Shown here piece by piece: positions 53,341-61,710 of a stretch of 64,000 nucleotides of DNA. Each line of letters opens with the position of its first letter. Positions within the stretch are counted from its first letter, which is position 1. Origin of the DNA: Tautonia rosea. Lineage in GTDB: Bacteria > Planctomycetota > Planctomycetia > Isosphaerales > Isosphaeraceae. The DNA is taken from positions 62,001 through 126,000 of the forward strand of contig NZ_JABBYO010000006.1 of NCBI RefSeq assembly GCF_012958305.1, in the 5' to 3' direction. A program made the position numbers and the translations under genes. The notes below the pieces were generated by a model. That model saw nothing but the letters and a program-made list of their open reading frames with translations. It was not told the origin of the DNA and did no database searches.

Positions 53341-54759
53341 ATGCTTCGCTCTGGACTCAACCCAATCCCGCTGCTCCTCCTCGGCCTGGTTACCCTCTGC
53401 CCTGCTGCGATTGCTACTGCGATCGCCCAGGGCCTTGAGTTCTCCGGCTACCGCGCCGAGCGTCTCCCCTTGCCCGCCGACGTCCTGCCAAGCTGCATGG
53501 CCGTTCGCCCCGATGGCACTCTGGCGGTCGGTTCGATGGATGGCGATATCCTTCTCTTGCTCGATTCCGACGATGACGGCATCCCAGACGCCTACCACCG
53601 ATGGGCCGGCACCCTGCCCCATTGGCCGCTCGGGATGATCGCCGAGGGAGACGACCTGATCGTCGCCACCCGGTCGGCCCTCATTCGCCTCTCAGACACC
53701 GACGGAGACAACTGGGCCGATCGCTGGCTTACCATCACCGATGAGTGGGACGTGACCCGCGACCACCACGACTGGACCACCGGCATCGCCCGCTGGCCCG
53801 ACGGCTCGTACGTCGTCAGCCCCGTGACCGACGACGTCCGCGAGCGCTCCGTCGAAGGCCGTCACCACCTCCGCGGCAAGGCGATCAAGGTCGATCCCGA
53901 AACCGGATCGGTCGACATCCTCGCCCACGGCCTCCGCTACCCGACCGGTTGGGCCACCCGATCGACCGACGGCCTCGTCGTCTTCACCGACAACCAGGGA
54001 CAGCAGAAAACCAATTGCGAGATCAATGTCCTCCGCCCCGGCCACTGGTACGGCTACCCGAGCCAGGCCGACCCCCCCTCCGGCCCCGAAGACGCCCCCC
54101 TCTATACGCCGAACATCCTCATCCCCTATCCCTGGGCCCGATCGGTCAACGGCCTCGCCTTCGCCGAGACAGAAGGGAATTTCGGACCGCTCGAAGGTCA
54201 GCTCGTGCTCTGCGAATATAACAACCGCTTCATTCTGCGAGCCTCGCTTGAAGAGGTCGACGGAGAAATCCAGGGGGCCTGCTACCCGTTCCTCGGCAGC
54301 CTGCTCGGCCCCTTGACGCTCGCCTTTGCCCCCGACGGCACTCTCTACGTCGGCAGCATCCGCGAACCCTCCTGGGGAGCCGAGCCCGAGCAAGGCGCGA
54401 TCTACCGCGTCCGGTTTGCCGGCGACCCCGTCTTCGGCATCGCCGAGGCCACGGCCGAGCCCGACGGGTTCACCCTCTGCTTTTTCACCGATCCCCCCGA
54501 TCCTGACCTCGTCCTCGATCCAACTCGCTACGCCGTCAAACGCTACCACCATGTCTTCCAGGGCGCCTATCATTCCCCGCCGACCGACATCGAGTTCCTC
54601 TCTGTTGCCTCGGTCGAGCCGGGTGACGAGCCTCACTCCGTCCGACTCACCCTCCGCGAACCGCTCCTTCCCGGCCGGATCTATGAGATCCGTGCCGACC
54701 TTCCCGGAGCCGAGCCCGACATCGCCCACTACACCCTGCACCGCATTCCCCAACCCTGA
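53341..54759 (+). CDS. Secreted PQQ-dehydrogenase-like beta-propeller protein
   Basis: The 472-residue protein has a signal peptide and a six-bladed propeller like soluble glucose/sorbosone dehydrogenases and the planctomycete membrane-bound dehydrogenase domain. Segments include SCMAVRPDGTLAVGSMDGDI, LRGKAIKVDPETGSVDILAHGLRYPTGWA, TDNQGQQKTNCEINVLRPGHWYGYP and TLAFAPDGTLYVGS. Two calcium-type loops (DSDDDGIPDA, DTDGDNWADR) are present. Known PQQ-binding residues cannot be confirmed by eye, so activity is uncertain. The ATG at 53341 has AGGA 7 bases upstream. trmB follows after 99 bases. Confidence 0.75.
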   Translation: MLRSGLNPIPLLLLGLVTLCPAAIATAIAQGLEFSGYRAERLPLPADVLPSCMAVRPDGTLAVGSMDGDILLLLDSDDDGIPDAYHRWAGTLPHWPLGMIAEGDDLIVATRSALIRLSDTDGDNWADRWLTITDEWDVTRDHHDWTTGIARWPDGSYVVSPVTDDVRERSVEGRHHLRGKAIKVDPETGSVDILAHGLRYPTGWATRSTDGLVVFTDNQGQQKTNCEINVLRPGHWYGYPSQADPPSGPEDAPLYTPNILIPYPWARSVNGLAFAETEGNFGPLEGQLVLCEYNNRFILRASLEEVDGEIQGACYPFLGSLLGPLTLAFAPDGTLYVGSIREPSWGAEPEQGAIYRVRFAGDPVFGIAEATAEPDGFTLCFFTDPPDPDLVLDPTRYAVKRYHHVFQGAYHSPPTDIEFLSVASVEPGDEPHSVRLTLREPLLPGRIYEIRADLPGAEPDIAHYTLHRIPQP

Positions 54760-54858
54760 TTTTCTCGAATTCGTTGATTCGTTTGCCCCGCTTCGGAACC
54801 GCGCTCTGCCTCCCTCCTCACCTCGACGACCTCGTTCGAGCCTTTCCCGGTATCCTCA

Positions 54859-55710
54859 ATGGAACACGACTCCTCCGCCCTCGAAACCGAATTTGGCGTA
54901 CCCATTCCCGGCCGCGTCCTTCCTGAGTCCGAATGGGCTCGCACGGCCATCAAGCGCCTCCCCCCGCCCGAGGAAGGCCCGCTTGACTGGGCTGCGATCT
55001 TCGGCCGAGAGGCCCCGATCGTTCTCGACCTCGGCTGCGGCAACGGTCGCTTCACCCTGCTCAGTGCCCTGAATCGTCCCGATCACGACCACGTCGCTAT
55101 CGACATTGTTCCTGCCGTCGTCCGCTACGCCACCAAGCGCGCGAATCAGCGCGGCCTCCATAATGTTCGCGTGGCCGTTAAGGATGCACAATCGTTCCTT
55201 CGCTCGTATGTTCCTCACGAAAGCGTTTCCGAAATCCACCTCTATCATCCTCAGCCTTACCACGACCCGAACGACGCTCGCTTGCGCCTCGTGACACCCG
55301 CCGTGCTCAAGCACATCCATCGCGCCTTGAAACCCGGCGGCCTGTTCGTCGTCCAGACCGACAGCCCCGAGTACTGGGAGTACATGACCCAGATTCTCCC
55401 CTCCTTCTTCACCGTCCGGCCCCACCCCTCCCCCTGGCCCGATGCCCCCGAAGGCCGCTCGCGTCGCGAAATCCTCGCCCGCAGCCGCGGTCTTCCCATC
55501 TTCCGAGCCGTCTGCACTCGTCGCGACGACCTTCGCCAGGGTGACATCCGCGAACTCGTCCAGAACCTCCCCCGCCCCGACTTCGTCAGCCGAGGCCCCT
55601 CCGCCGAACTCGACGCTCTGGAAGCCGGCGAGGGCGACGCCGGCCCCAGCCGCAGCCGCCCCGGCCCACGCCGTTCCCGGCCCTCCGGTCGCCGTCGCCG
55701 ACCCTCCTGA
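54859..55710 (+). CDS. trmB: tRNA (guanine-N7)-methyltransferase, divergent
   Basis: TrmB methylates G46 of tRNA with SAM. The 283-residue protein has the SAM-binding motif VLDLGCGNGRFTL, an acidic residue after the next strand (HVAIDIVPAVVRYA), and NVRVAVKDAQSFL. The usual PDPWPKxxH motif appears as YHPQPYHDPNDARLRLV, with Asp and Trp changed but the same place and helix. A basic C-terminal tail of about 25 residues rich in Arg, Pro and Ser could bind RNA. The gene name rests on the overall pattern; another tRNA or small-molecule methyltransferase is possible. Confidence 0.75.
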   Translation: MEHDSSALETEFGVPIPGRVLPESEWARTAIKRLPPPEEGPLDWAAIFGREAPIVLDLGCGNGRFTLLSALNRPDHDHVAIDIVPAVVRYATKRANQRGLHNVRVAVKDAQSFLRSYVPHESVSEIHLYHPQPYHDPNDARLRLVTPAVLKHIHRALKPGGLFVVQTDSPEYWEYMTQILPSFFTVRPHPSPWPDAPEGRSRREILARSRGLPIFRAVCTRRDDLRQGDIRELVQNLPRPDFVSRGPSAELDALEAGEGDAGPSRSRPGPRRSRPSGRRRRPS

Positions 55711-55752
55711 TCGCTCACAATGGGAGGAGGGCACAGGCCTGAACTCAACCGA

Positions 55753-58700
55753 TCAGGCCAGCCCCTCCTCCGGCCGGGGCGGTCGGCGCGATCGTCTCGA
55801 CGGTCCCCGGCGAGGCTCCCCTTTCGAACCTGAATCTCCGGCTGATCCCGGTTCGAACGCCACCACCGCTGCCTCCCCCCGGTCCATCCTTGATCCATCA
55901 AAGAAGGCGAATTCCGGGTTCCCGTAGTGCTGATACGCTCCCCAACTCAGCGCCCCTCCCGGCACCTGAGCCAATCGGGCCACCGCCAGTCGGGCCGCCT
56001 GCATCGCCCGATGAATCACCTGCGGGCGCGACCCCTCGATCCGCCCTTCGTCTCCCTCTGCCAGTCCAAGCAACCCTCGGTAAAGCGTTTGCGAGAAGAC
56101 CGTTGCCGCCTCGTCGTGCACTGGCCAGGCCGTGCAGACGAAGTTCGACACCCCCCGCTCGAAGAACGACTCCGCGAAGCTCGGCGCCAACCCTGGATGG
56201 TAGCCGACCACCCCCTGCTCCAGGCGCGACGGCACCACTCCCGACTCGCACGCATTCACAAACACAAATCTCGGTACCCGGTCCACTCTCCTCATCTCAT
56301 GAGCCGAGATCACCTGGCCGTCTGAAAACACCAATCCAGATCTCGCCGGATCGTTTTCCTCGTAGAATGCATGCCCGGCGTAGTGGAAGGCATCGTACGT
56401 CCGTCCCATCAACAGACGCAGGACATTGGTTCGAGTCGCCTCCTCGGGTCCGATCAACGCATCCACTTCCACAATGTTTCCTGAGTGCCCCCAGGCCGTA
56501 TTGAATGCCCGGAACAACTCGACCGTCGCGATCCCCTCGCGCCTCGCTCCCGGCAACGGTGCATCGACCGCCGGATCGGCCACGACCAGCACGCGCAAGA
56601 ATCTCCGCTTCGGCGGCGGCGGCTCCGGAGGCGCCCCGAATCCGCTGATCAACTGCCGCGTCAGGCCCCTGCTCGTCCCCAGGAAGGCCGACCCGTCAAG
56701 CATTCCTCGAATCGACGGTTCTTGATCCTCGATGGCGTCGCCCTGGTTCCAGAGCTCGGGCCGGGCCACCATCTCCCAGTGGATCCGCGCCGAGGTCGCG
56801 TCGAGCATCATCACCAGCGGCCCCCCCGTCCGCAGCAACGGCCGGAAGTCGCGCGGCAAGACCAGTTGCCCCAGGAACCGGCCCCGAGCAAACTGCCGAT
56901 CCGGGTCGTACTCGGTCGCCAGCTCGTCATTGGCCGAGGCCACCAGCGACGGGTCCACGTCGATCTCTCGCATCGGCAACGCCGCCGATCGCGTCACAGC
57001 CCCGAACCGAAAGACCCGACGATTGGACATGTCTCCCGGACCAAAACGGACGGTGATCCGCACCGGATCGTCCCCCTCGCCGTCCCCCTTTGGCCCCATG
57101 CTCCCGTTCATCCGCCACCGCTGCCGACGCTCGGCCCATTGCCTGGAAAACTCTTCGCGCTCGAACTCAATGGCCCGATCCTCCAGCGCACTCAGTTGTT
57201 CCTCACTCATTGGCTGATAATCAAGAACCAGCCGATTCGTCCGTTGAAATTCCTTTTGGAATTGCCGAAAGGTCCGGTCCACTTCCGGTACGATCCGAGG
57301 GTCGGACAGCACAAACGTCAGGTGTTTGACCCGCTGGTTGTCGGCCACGTCAAGCCCGCCGAACGCCAGCTTGATCCCCCTGACCCACGCCTCCGCCGCC
57401 TCGGCTGGTGGCAGATTCGCGTTCTTCGTCCCGATCGGTGCGGCCGCCAGATGCTGTTTCCCCAGCTTCCCGAGCGCCCACAGCAACTCTCTGGCCAGCA
57501 CCGTCAGCTCCGGCGCCCCGAACCCCCCCGGCACTCCCATCCCACAGAGGGCGATGACCCGAGACGGTTCTCTCGGGTCCGGCACGAAATACGGCTGCCC
57601 GACCGCCCCTTGCGCGAGCCCCCGCTCGATCATCGGTCCCAGAAACCGGTGTGCATGCGAGAGCGCCGGCGAGCCACTGTTTGCTTCACCCGTACTCATC
57701 GTTTCAGGACATCGGCACCGGCTCACGCAATCATCCAGTTCCCAGGCCGGATCACCTGGCCTCGGTGTCTCTCCCGTGTAATGTCCCAGGGCGATCGCGT
57801 CGATTGGCGGCGCATCGCTCCCCCCTTCGACCCGTAACGCTCGCGAGCCGATCGCCGCAATTTCATCAATCGCAAGGTGAATGCTGATTCTGGGCGGCTC
57901 ATTCGCCACCGACGATCCCCCCTGCGATTCCGCCGGTCCACCCGTCGCCGCGACCACCTGTCCCAGGATCAACTCTTCCAGGACCCGCGATTCATGCGTC
58001 GGTTCGATCGACTCCAGATCCCCATCGGCCTCCTCAATCGTTCTCAAGGCCGCTCGTTGCGATCGGGTCCGGTTCAACGAGACCTCGAAGGCCGCCCGCT
58101 GCGCCTCGTGTCGATCCGACCACCGTCGGGCCGCCTCACGATCGGCGTGCCGTTCAAGGCCTGGCGCCTCGGCTGGGTCGCTCCAATCGTGCTCCACAAC
58201 AGCTCCCGGCAAGCCTGATACCGACTGCCCCGCACTGCGCGTCATCCGGCTCCGCAGGTCGCCGAACTGGAGCACCTCGTTTACGGAATTCAAAACGTTC
58301 GGGTTCTCAAGCATTGCCGCATGCTCATTTTGAACTGTGAACGTTCGCACGCGGATCACATTCCCCTCCCGATCGCGCAACTGCCCCAGGCGCCGGGAAA
58401 CGCTTCCATCTCCCTCGGTGGTAAACAGGTAATGCGATGCCAGGTCAAACCCCTTCGGCTGCGGCACGCGGGCCAGGTGATCGAGCTTGCCCGGCGCGAT
58501 CCCGTCGGGAGTCTCCAGCCCTTTCCCGGCCACGTAGATCAAGCGCTGTTCAATCGCCTGCCTCACTTCCGGCTCCTCAAGCGACCGCGCCAGCCCCTCA
58601 TGAAACGCCCGAGCCCCCGCCAGATGCCGGCTCGACACCCCCGTCGACCCATACGTTGAGGGATCATATAACGGTTCCGCATTCGCATCGACGAGCGGAG

Positions 58701-59565
58701 ACGGCAGCAATTGATACACTCCAGGGAACGAATGCACGACCCGCATCATCCCCGCCATGTCTCGCGAGAGATCCAGCCGCTCCAGCATCCAGACCGTGTT
58801 TGCCAGCCCACACAGCACCTGAGGCACCAGGTACGACCCGTGGTTCGGTGTCCCGAGCATGACCAGTCGCCCTCCCCGCGACCGACGCTCCTCACCTCCC
58901 GACCACATCGACCGCCATCGGTCTCCATGACGTTCAATGAAACTGCGAGCCACCAGTCCTCCCATGGAGTGTGCCACCAGATGCACCGGCTCATCGGGGC
59001 CAAAATGCGTATTGATGCTCGCCAGCAGGGCGTCGGCCGCCAGCCGCAAATCCTTCCGCCAGTCATACGTAAACACGACCACCCGCCAGTCCCGGCGCAT
59101 CGCCAGCACCAGCTCCCCGTAGTACTTCCACAAGACATTCCCGGTCCGAGTCGAAAATGCCGGGTCCGCCTGCAAGACCCCATCGCTTGCCAGTTGCAGG
59201 CGGCCGATCCCCCCTCGAGCCAGCCGCCAGAGGTTCAACCAGATTTCCTGATCGTTCCCTCTCCGGTCGATCGCGTGCAGAGCGCTTCCCATCAGGCCGG
59301 GCAGCACCACCACGTTCCCCCGAGGGCTCGACCGCGATCCCCTCGTACTCGACGGTTGCGCCACGGCCAGCGCTCGCATCCGTCGAAACCGATCGTCGCC
59401 GAGATAACGCCGCAAGGCCCGCTCGTCTTCCGACGTCGGGCTCGACAAGATCGCCTCAACCTCGTCAATTGAGGCTCGTTCAAACCGCTCGATGATGGCG
59501 TGAGGCCGCCGCTCACCAGACCGGCCCTCGCCGGGCCTGGTCCCGTTCCTGTTCGATGCGCTCAT
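55753..59565 (-). CDS. Fusion: LCAT-type lipase + CHAT caspase-like protease
   Basis: The 1270-residue protein has no signal peptide. Residues 80-440 are a lecithin:cholesterol-acyltransferase/PGAP1-type alpha/beta hydrolase with LPGLMGSALH, the nucleophile S200 in VAHSMGGLV, D386 in TEGDGSV and H415 in QNEHAAML. A linker (about 440-550, Arg/Glu-rich) precedes a middle domain (about 555-800) that resembles the N-terminal domain of M17 leucyl aminopeptidases (AIALGHYTGETPRPG, VIALCGMGVPGG). The C-terminal part is a CHAT (caspase-like) protease with the catalytic His in YAGHAFYEE (about H1065) and Cys in FVNACESG (about C1106). The last 40 residues are basic and disordered. GTG (59571) and ATG (59565) are both possible starts. 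A membrane-attacking lipase controlled by a protease is inferred. Confidence 0.88.
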   Translation of the reverse strand: MSASNRNGTRPGEGRSGERRPHAIIERFERASIDEVEAILSSPTSEDERALRRYLGDDRFRRMRALAVAQPSSTRGSRSSPRGNVVVLPGLMGSALHAIDRRGNDQEIWLNLWRLARGGIGRLQLASDGVLQADPAFSTRTGNVLWKYYGELVLAMRRDWRVVVFTYDWRKDLRLAADALLASINTHFGPDEPVHLVAHSMGGLVARSFIERHGDRWRSMWSGGEERRSRGGRLVMLGTPNHGSYLVPQVLCGLANTVWMLERLDLSRDMAGMMRVVHSFPGVYQLLPSPLVDANAEPLYDPSTYGSTGVSSRHLAGARAFHEGLARSLEEPEVRQAIEQRLIYVAGKGLETPDGIAPGKLDHLARVPQPKGFDLASHYLFTTEGDGSVSRRLGQLRDREGNVIRVRTFTVQNEHAAMLENPNVLNSVNEVLQFGDLRSRMTRSAGQSVSGLPGAVVEHDWSDPAEAPGLERHADREAARRWSDRHEAQRAAFEVSLNRTRSQRAALRTIEEADGDLESIEPTHESRVLEELILGQVVAATGGPAESQGGSSVANEPPRISIHLAIDEIAAIGSRALRVEGGSDAPPIDAIALGHYTGETPRPGDPAWELDDCVSRCRCPETMSTGEANSGSPALSHAHRFLGPMIERGLAQGAVGQPYFVPDPREPSRVIALCGMGVPGGFGAPELTVLARELLWALGKLGKQHLAAAPIGTKNANLPPAEAAEAWVRGIKLAFGGLDVADNQRVKHLTFVLSDPRIVPEVDRTFRQFQKEFQRTNRLVLDYQPMSEEQLSALEDRAIEFEREEFSRQWAERRQRWRMNGSMGPKGDGEGDDPVRITVRFGPGDMSNRRVFRFGAVTRSAALPMREIDVDPSLVASANDELATEYDPDRQFARGRFLGQLVLPRDFRPLLRTGGPLVMMLDATSARIHWEMVARPELWNQGDAIEDQEPSIRGMLDGSAFLGTSRGLTRQLISGFGAPPEPPPPKRRFLRVLVVADPAVDAPLPGARREGIATVELFRAFNTAWGHSGNIVEVDALIGPEEATRTNVLRLLMGRTYDAFHYAGHAFYEENDPARSGLVFSDGQVISAHEMRRVDRVPRFVFVNACESGVVPSRLEQGVVGYHPGLAPSFAESFFERGVSNFVCTAWPVHDEAATVFSQTLYRGLLGLAEGDEGRIEGSRPQVIHRAMQAARLAVARLAQVPGGALSWGAYQHYGNPEFAFFDGSRMDRGEAAVVAFEPGSAGDSGSKGEPRRGPSRRSRRPPRPEEGLA

Positions 59566-59690
59566 GATCACGGTGCCCGGTTGCTGGTGCTTTTTGAAGT
59601 GCGCGCGAAGTGCTCATCAACCGGAAATGCAGTGCGATCCTCACACTGTTACCATTCTGCGCAAATTGCCCGAGTGCAACTTCTTTTCGC

Positions 59691-61016
59691 TCAAATGTGG
59701 TGAATTGGTTCCGACACCTGCCGCCTTCCCTGCACACTGTTCGGAAACATCCGCCGTTGATCGAGCATCCCCTCGGGCCCAATCGGCAGTGGAGCGAAGT
59801 CCGAGGCGAAGCTCAGCGTCTCTCCCCCGCTCACCTCGTCGGCCAGTGCCGGCGAGACGTACATCGTTTCCAGTTCCAGTGTATTCGGGATCACCACCAT
59901 CCTTACCTGTGAACCATCCAGGCGCCAGCAGGTTTGCAGACTCATCGAGATCACCTCCCGATCGGTGGGCAGGGCCAGCGGAATTCGCGCTCGGGTCAAG
60001 AAGTTGCTGGTGAAGCAGTTAACCCGCATCGGCTCGGGGTCGATCTGCCGGACCAGGCGATCGGTTGTCAGGTCGGCCAGTCCGATCCCGGTGGCGTTGC
60101 CCTGTGTCTCGGGAGACAGGTCCAGCACAGCCAGGCGAGTGATGACCGGCCTCGGCAGGTCGGGCATTGTCTCGACCCGCTGCCGACCGATCACATTCGG
60201 GTCCATGCCGGTCCCGCTGTAGTTCTTCCCCAGTTCTCCCACGATCAACACATCAATCTGATCGAACGGCAAGCGCCCCATCATCTGCCTTGCCTCGTCG
60301 AGCAATCGCGGTTCAACCTCCAGCAGCTCTTCCGGTTCCACTGCCTCAACCTTCGCCGTCCGTTCCTCGGCGTTCTCCAGCAAGGCGATGCCGAGCGCCA
60401 CCGGGGTCTTTCGCAGCAAGAATGCCCCGACCTCCGGCAGCAAGGCCCGCAACCCCGGCAGGCCGAGCTTGTGTACCTGCGCCGCCCCTTCCTGCTTGCC
60501 CAGCCCAATGGTCAGCATCTTCAACAGGCCGCTCTCATAGCGGCCGGTGAACGACGTGTGCGGCTTGATCCGGTTGAGCAGGACGATCCCATCGGCGTCA
60601 AACGCGTTGCGGTCGAAGTGGATCGGCAGACCGAAGGAGTTTGTCCCCAGGCTGACCGTCTCCATTTCCGACCGGATCGGGCAGCCGATCGACTCCTCTG
60701 TCACCCCCAGCTCGGCCAGCAAGGCCCGCTGACCCTCCGCCGTCCCCTTGCCGTGACTCCCCATCGCCGCCACCACAAACGGCGCAAACCCGAGCCCCTT
60801 GAGCGAGGCCACCGCCGCCCGAGTAATCCGGTCAATCCCGACAATCCCTCGGCTGCCCACGGTCAACGCCACCCGTCCCCCTTTCGGAATCCGGGCCGTG
60901 ATGTGGCTCGTCCGGATCGCCTCGGCCACTGCGCTCGGAGCGTCGTTGAGCGCAGGAAAGGCGGTCCGCTGACGGACTCGGGCGACGTTGGGAAACTCAA
61001 TCGAAATCGGCGACAT
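59691..61016 (-). CDS. LarA/DUF2088-family nickel-pincer-type isomerase-like protein
   Basis: The 441-residue protein matches the LarA-like (DUF2088) family. The N-terminal domain has the nickel-pincer-enzyme-like GGRVALTVGSRGIVGID and FVVAAMGSHGKGTAEGQ, then IVLLNRIKPHTSFTGRYESGLLKMLTIGLGKQEGA, a segment common in distant LarA relatives. The His residues of GSHGKGT and KPHTSF are candidate metal or substrate ligands. Lactate racemase activity cannot be claimed, and no larB, larC or larE gene is in the window. AAGGAG 8 bases before the ATG sets the start. It lies 125 bp upstream of the lipase/CHAT gene on the same strand. Confidence 0.8.
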   Translation of the reverse strand: MSPISIEFPNVARVRQRTAFPALNDAPSAVAEAIRTSHITARIPKGGRVALTVGSRGIVGIDRITRAAVASLKGLGFAPFVVAAMGSHGKGTAEGQRALLAELGVTEESIGCPIRSEMETVSLGTNSFGLPIHFDRNAFDADGIVLLNRIKPHTSFTGRYESGLLKMLTIGLGKQEGAAQVHKLGLPGLRALLPEVGAFLLRKTPVALGIALLENAEERTAKVEAVEPEELLEVEPRLLDEARQMMGRLPFDQIDVLIVGELGKNYSGTGMDPNVIGRQRVETMPDLPRPVITRLAVLDLSPETQGNATGIGLADLTTDRLVRQIDPEPMRVNCFTSNFLTRARIPLALPTDREVISMSLQTCWRLDGSQVRMVVIPNTLELETMYVSPALADEVSGGETLSFASDFAPLPIGPEGMLDQRRMFPNSVQGRRQVSEPIHHI

Positions 61017-61710
61017 GATGTGGGCTCCTTCCCGGCTCGGCGGGCCTGTTCATCCTACCGCCCCACCCTCCCACCGTCAGCGCCCCCCCATCGAGATCAG
61101 AACGATTGCAAGGCTACACTCTCTGAACGCCGAATCGTTTTGAACGCGGACCGCCGACAGGGTCCCGAGCTTCGCAATGATCCGATCCTATCGGAAACCA
61201 GCCGGACATGGTTCCGCGGTTTCCGTCATGTGAATTCGTCGATCAATGCACGCCTGCGCCATTTTGAATCTCTGTGCTCGGTGTTTCGCCGATTGTAGTT
61301 TTTCCCGATTCCGACCGGACGGGTTCACCTCAACCGTGCGTCGATCCGGGAGCCCAATGTGTTGAATCCTCCCGACTCGCCGCGTGATCCAACCTCGATT
61401 CAACCTCCCAAGCGTCTTGCCGCTCAACAGGTTCGGAGCACGATCGTAACAAAGGTTCAGGAATCGTGTTCCAGAATCCTTGTATGTCCGTCTGTGTATA
61501 ACGGTGGCGTTGAACCGAGGTTCTGGCACGCCGTTCGCGTTGACGGTTTCACATCGACCGCGTTTCCCGTTCGCTCGGTACGGCCGCTCACGTCTCATTG
61601 CTCCCGACTCGCCGATTCCGGCGTTCTTCCGGTCTGCTCGAACACGAAACGCGAAAACCTGTTTTCGTTTTTTCGAACCCACCGAGGGCCCCTTCTGGGG
61701 GTGATCGCAC
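61017..61710. promoter_or_regulatory. Long, structured intergenic region before the ATP-grasp-like gene
   Basis: This 694-bp gap is the longest in the window and visibly less GC-rich than the genes. It contains a GTTGAATC/GATTCAAC inverted repeat (61361-61368 and 61397-61404), a TATAAC box (61497-61502) that could be a -10 element, and a terminator-like hairpin with a T-run (61652-61673) close to the next start. Possible contents are a leader RNA with attenuation or a small RNA. The short ORFs here have no ribosome-binding site or recognisable motif. Confidence 0.5.
61652..61673 (+). terminator. Terminator/attenuator-like hairpin before the ATP-grasp-like gene
   Basis: CGAAAAC (61652-61658) pairs with GTTTTCG (61661-61667) around CT and is followed by six T residues. 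It lies only 38 bases before the GTG start. As a plain terminator it would end an upstream transcript; as an attenuator it would control the gene. Confidence 0.55.
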
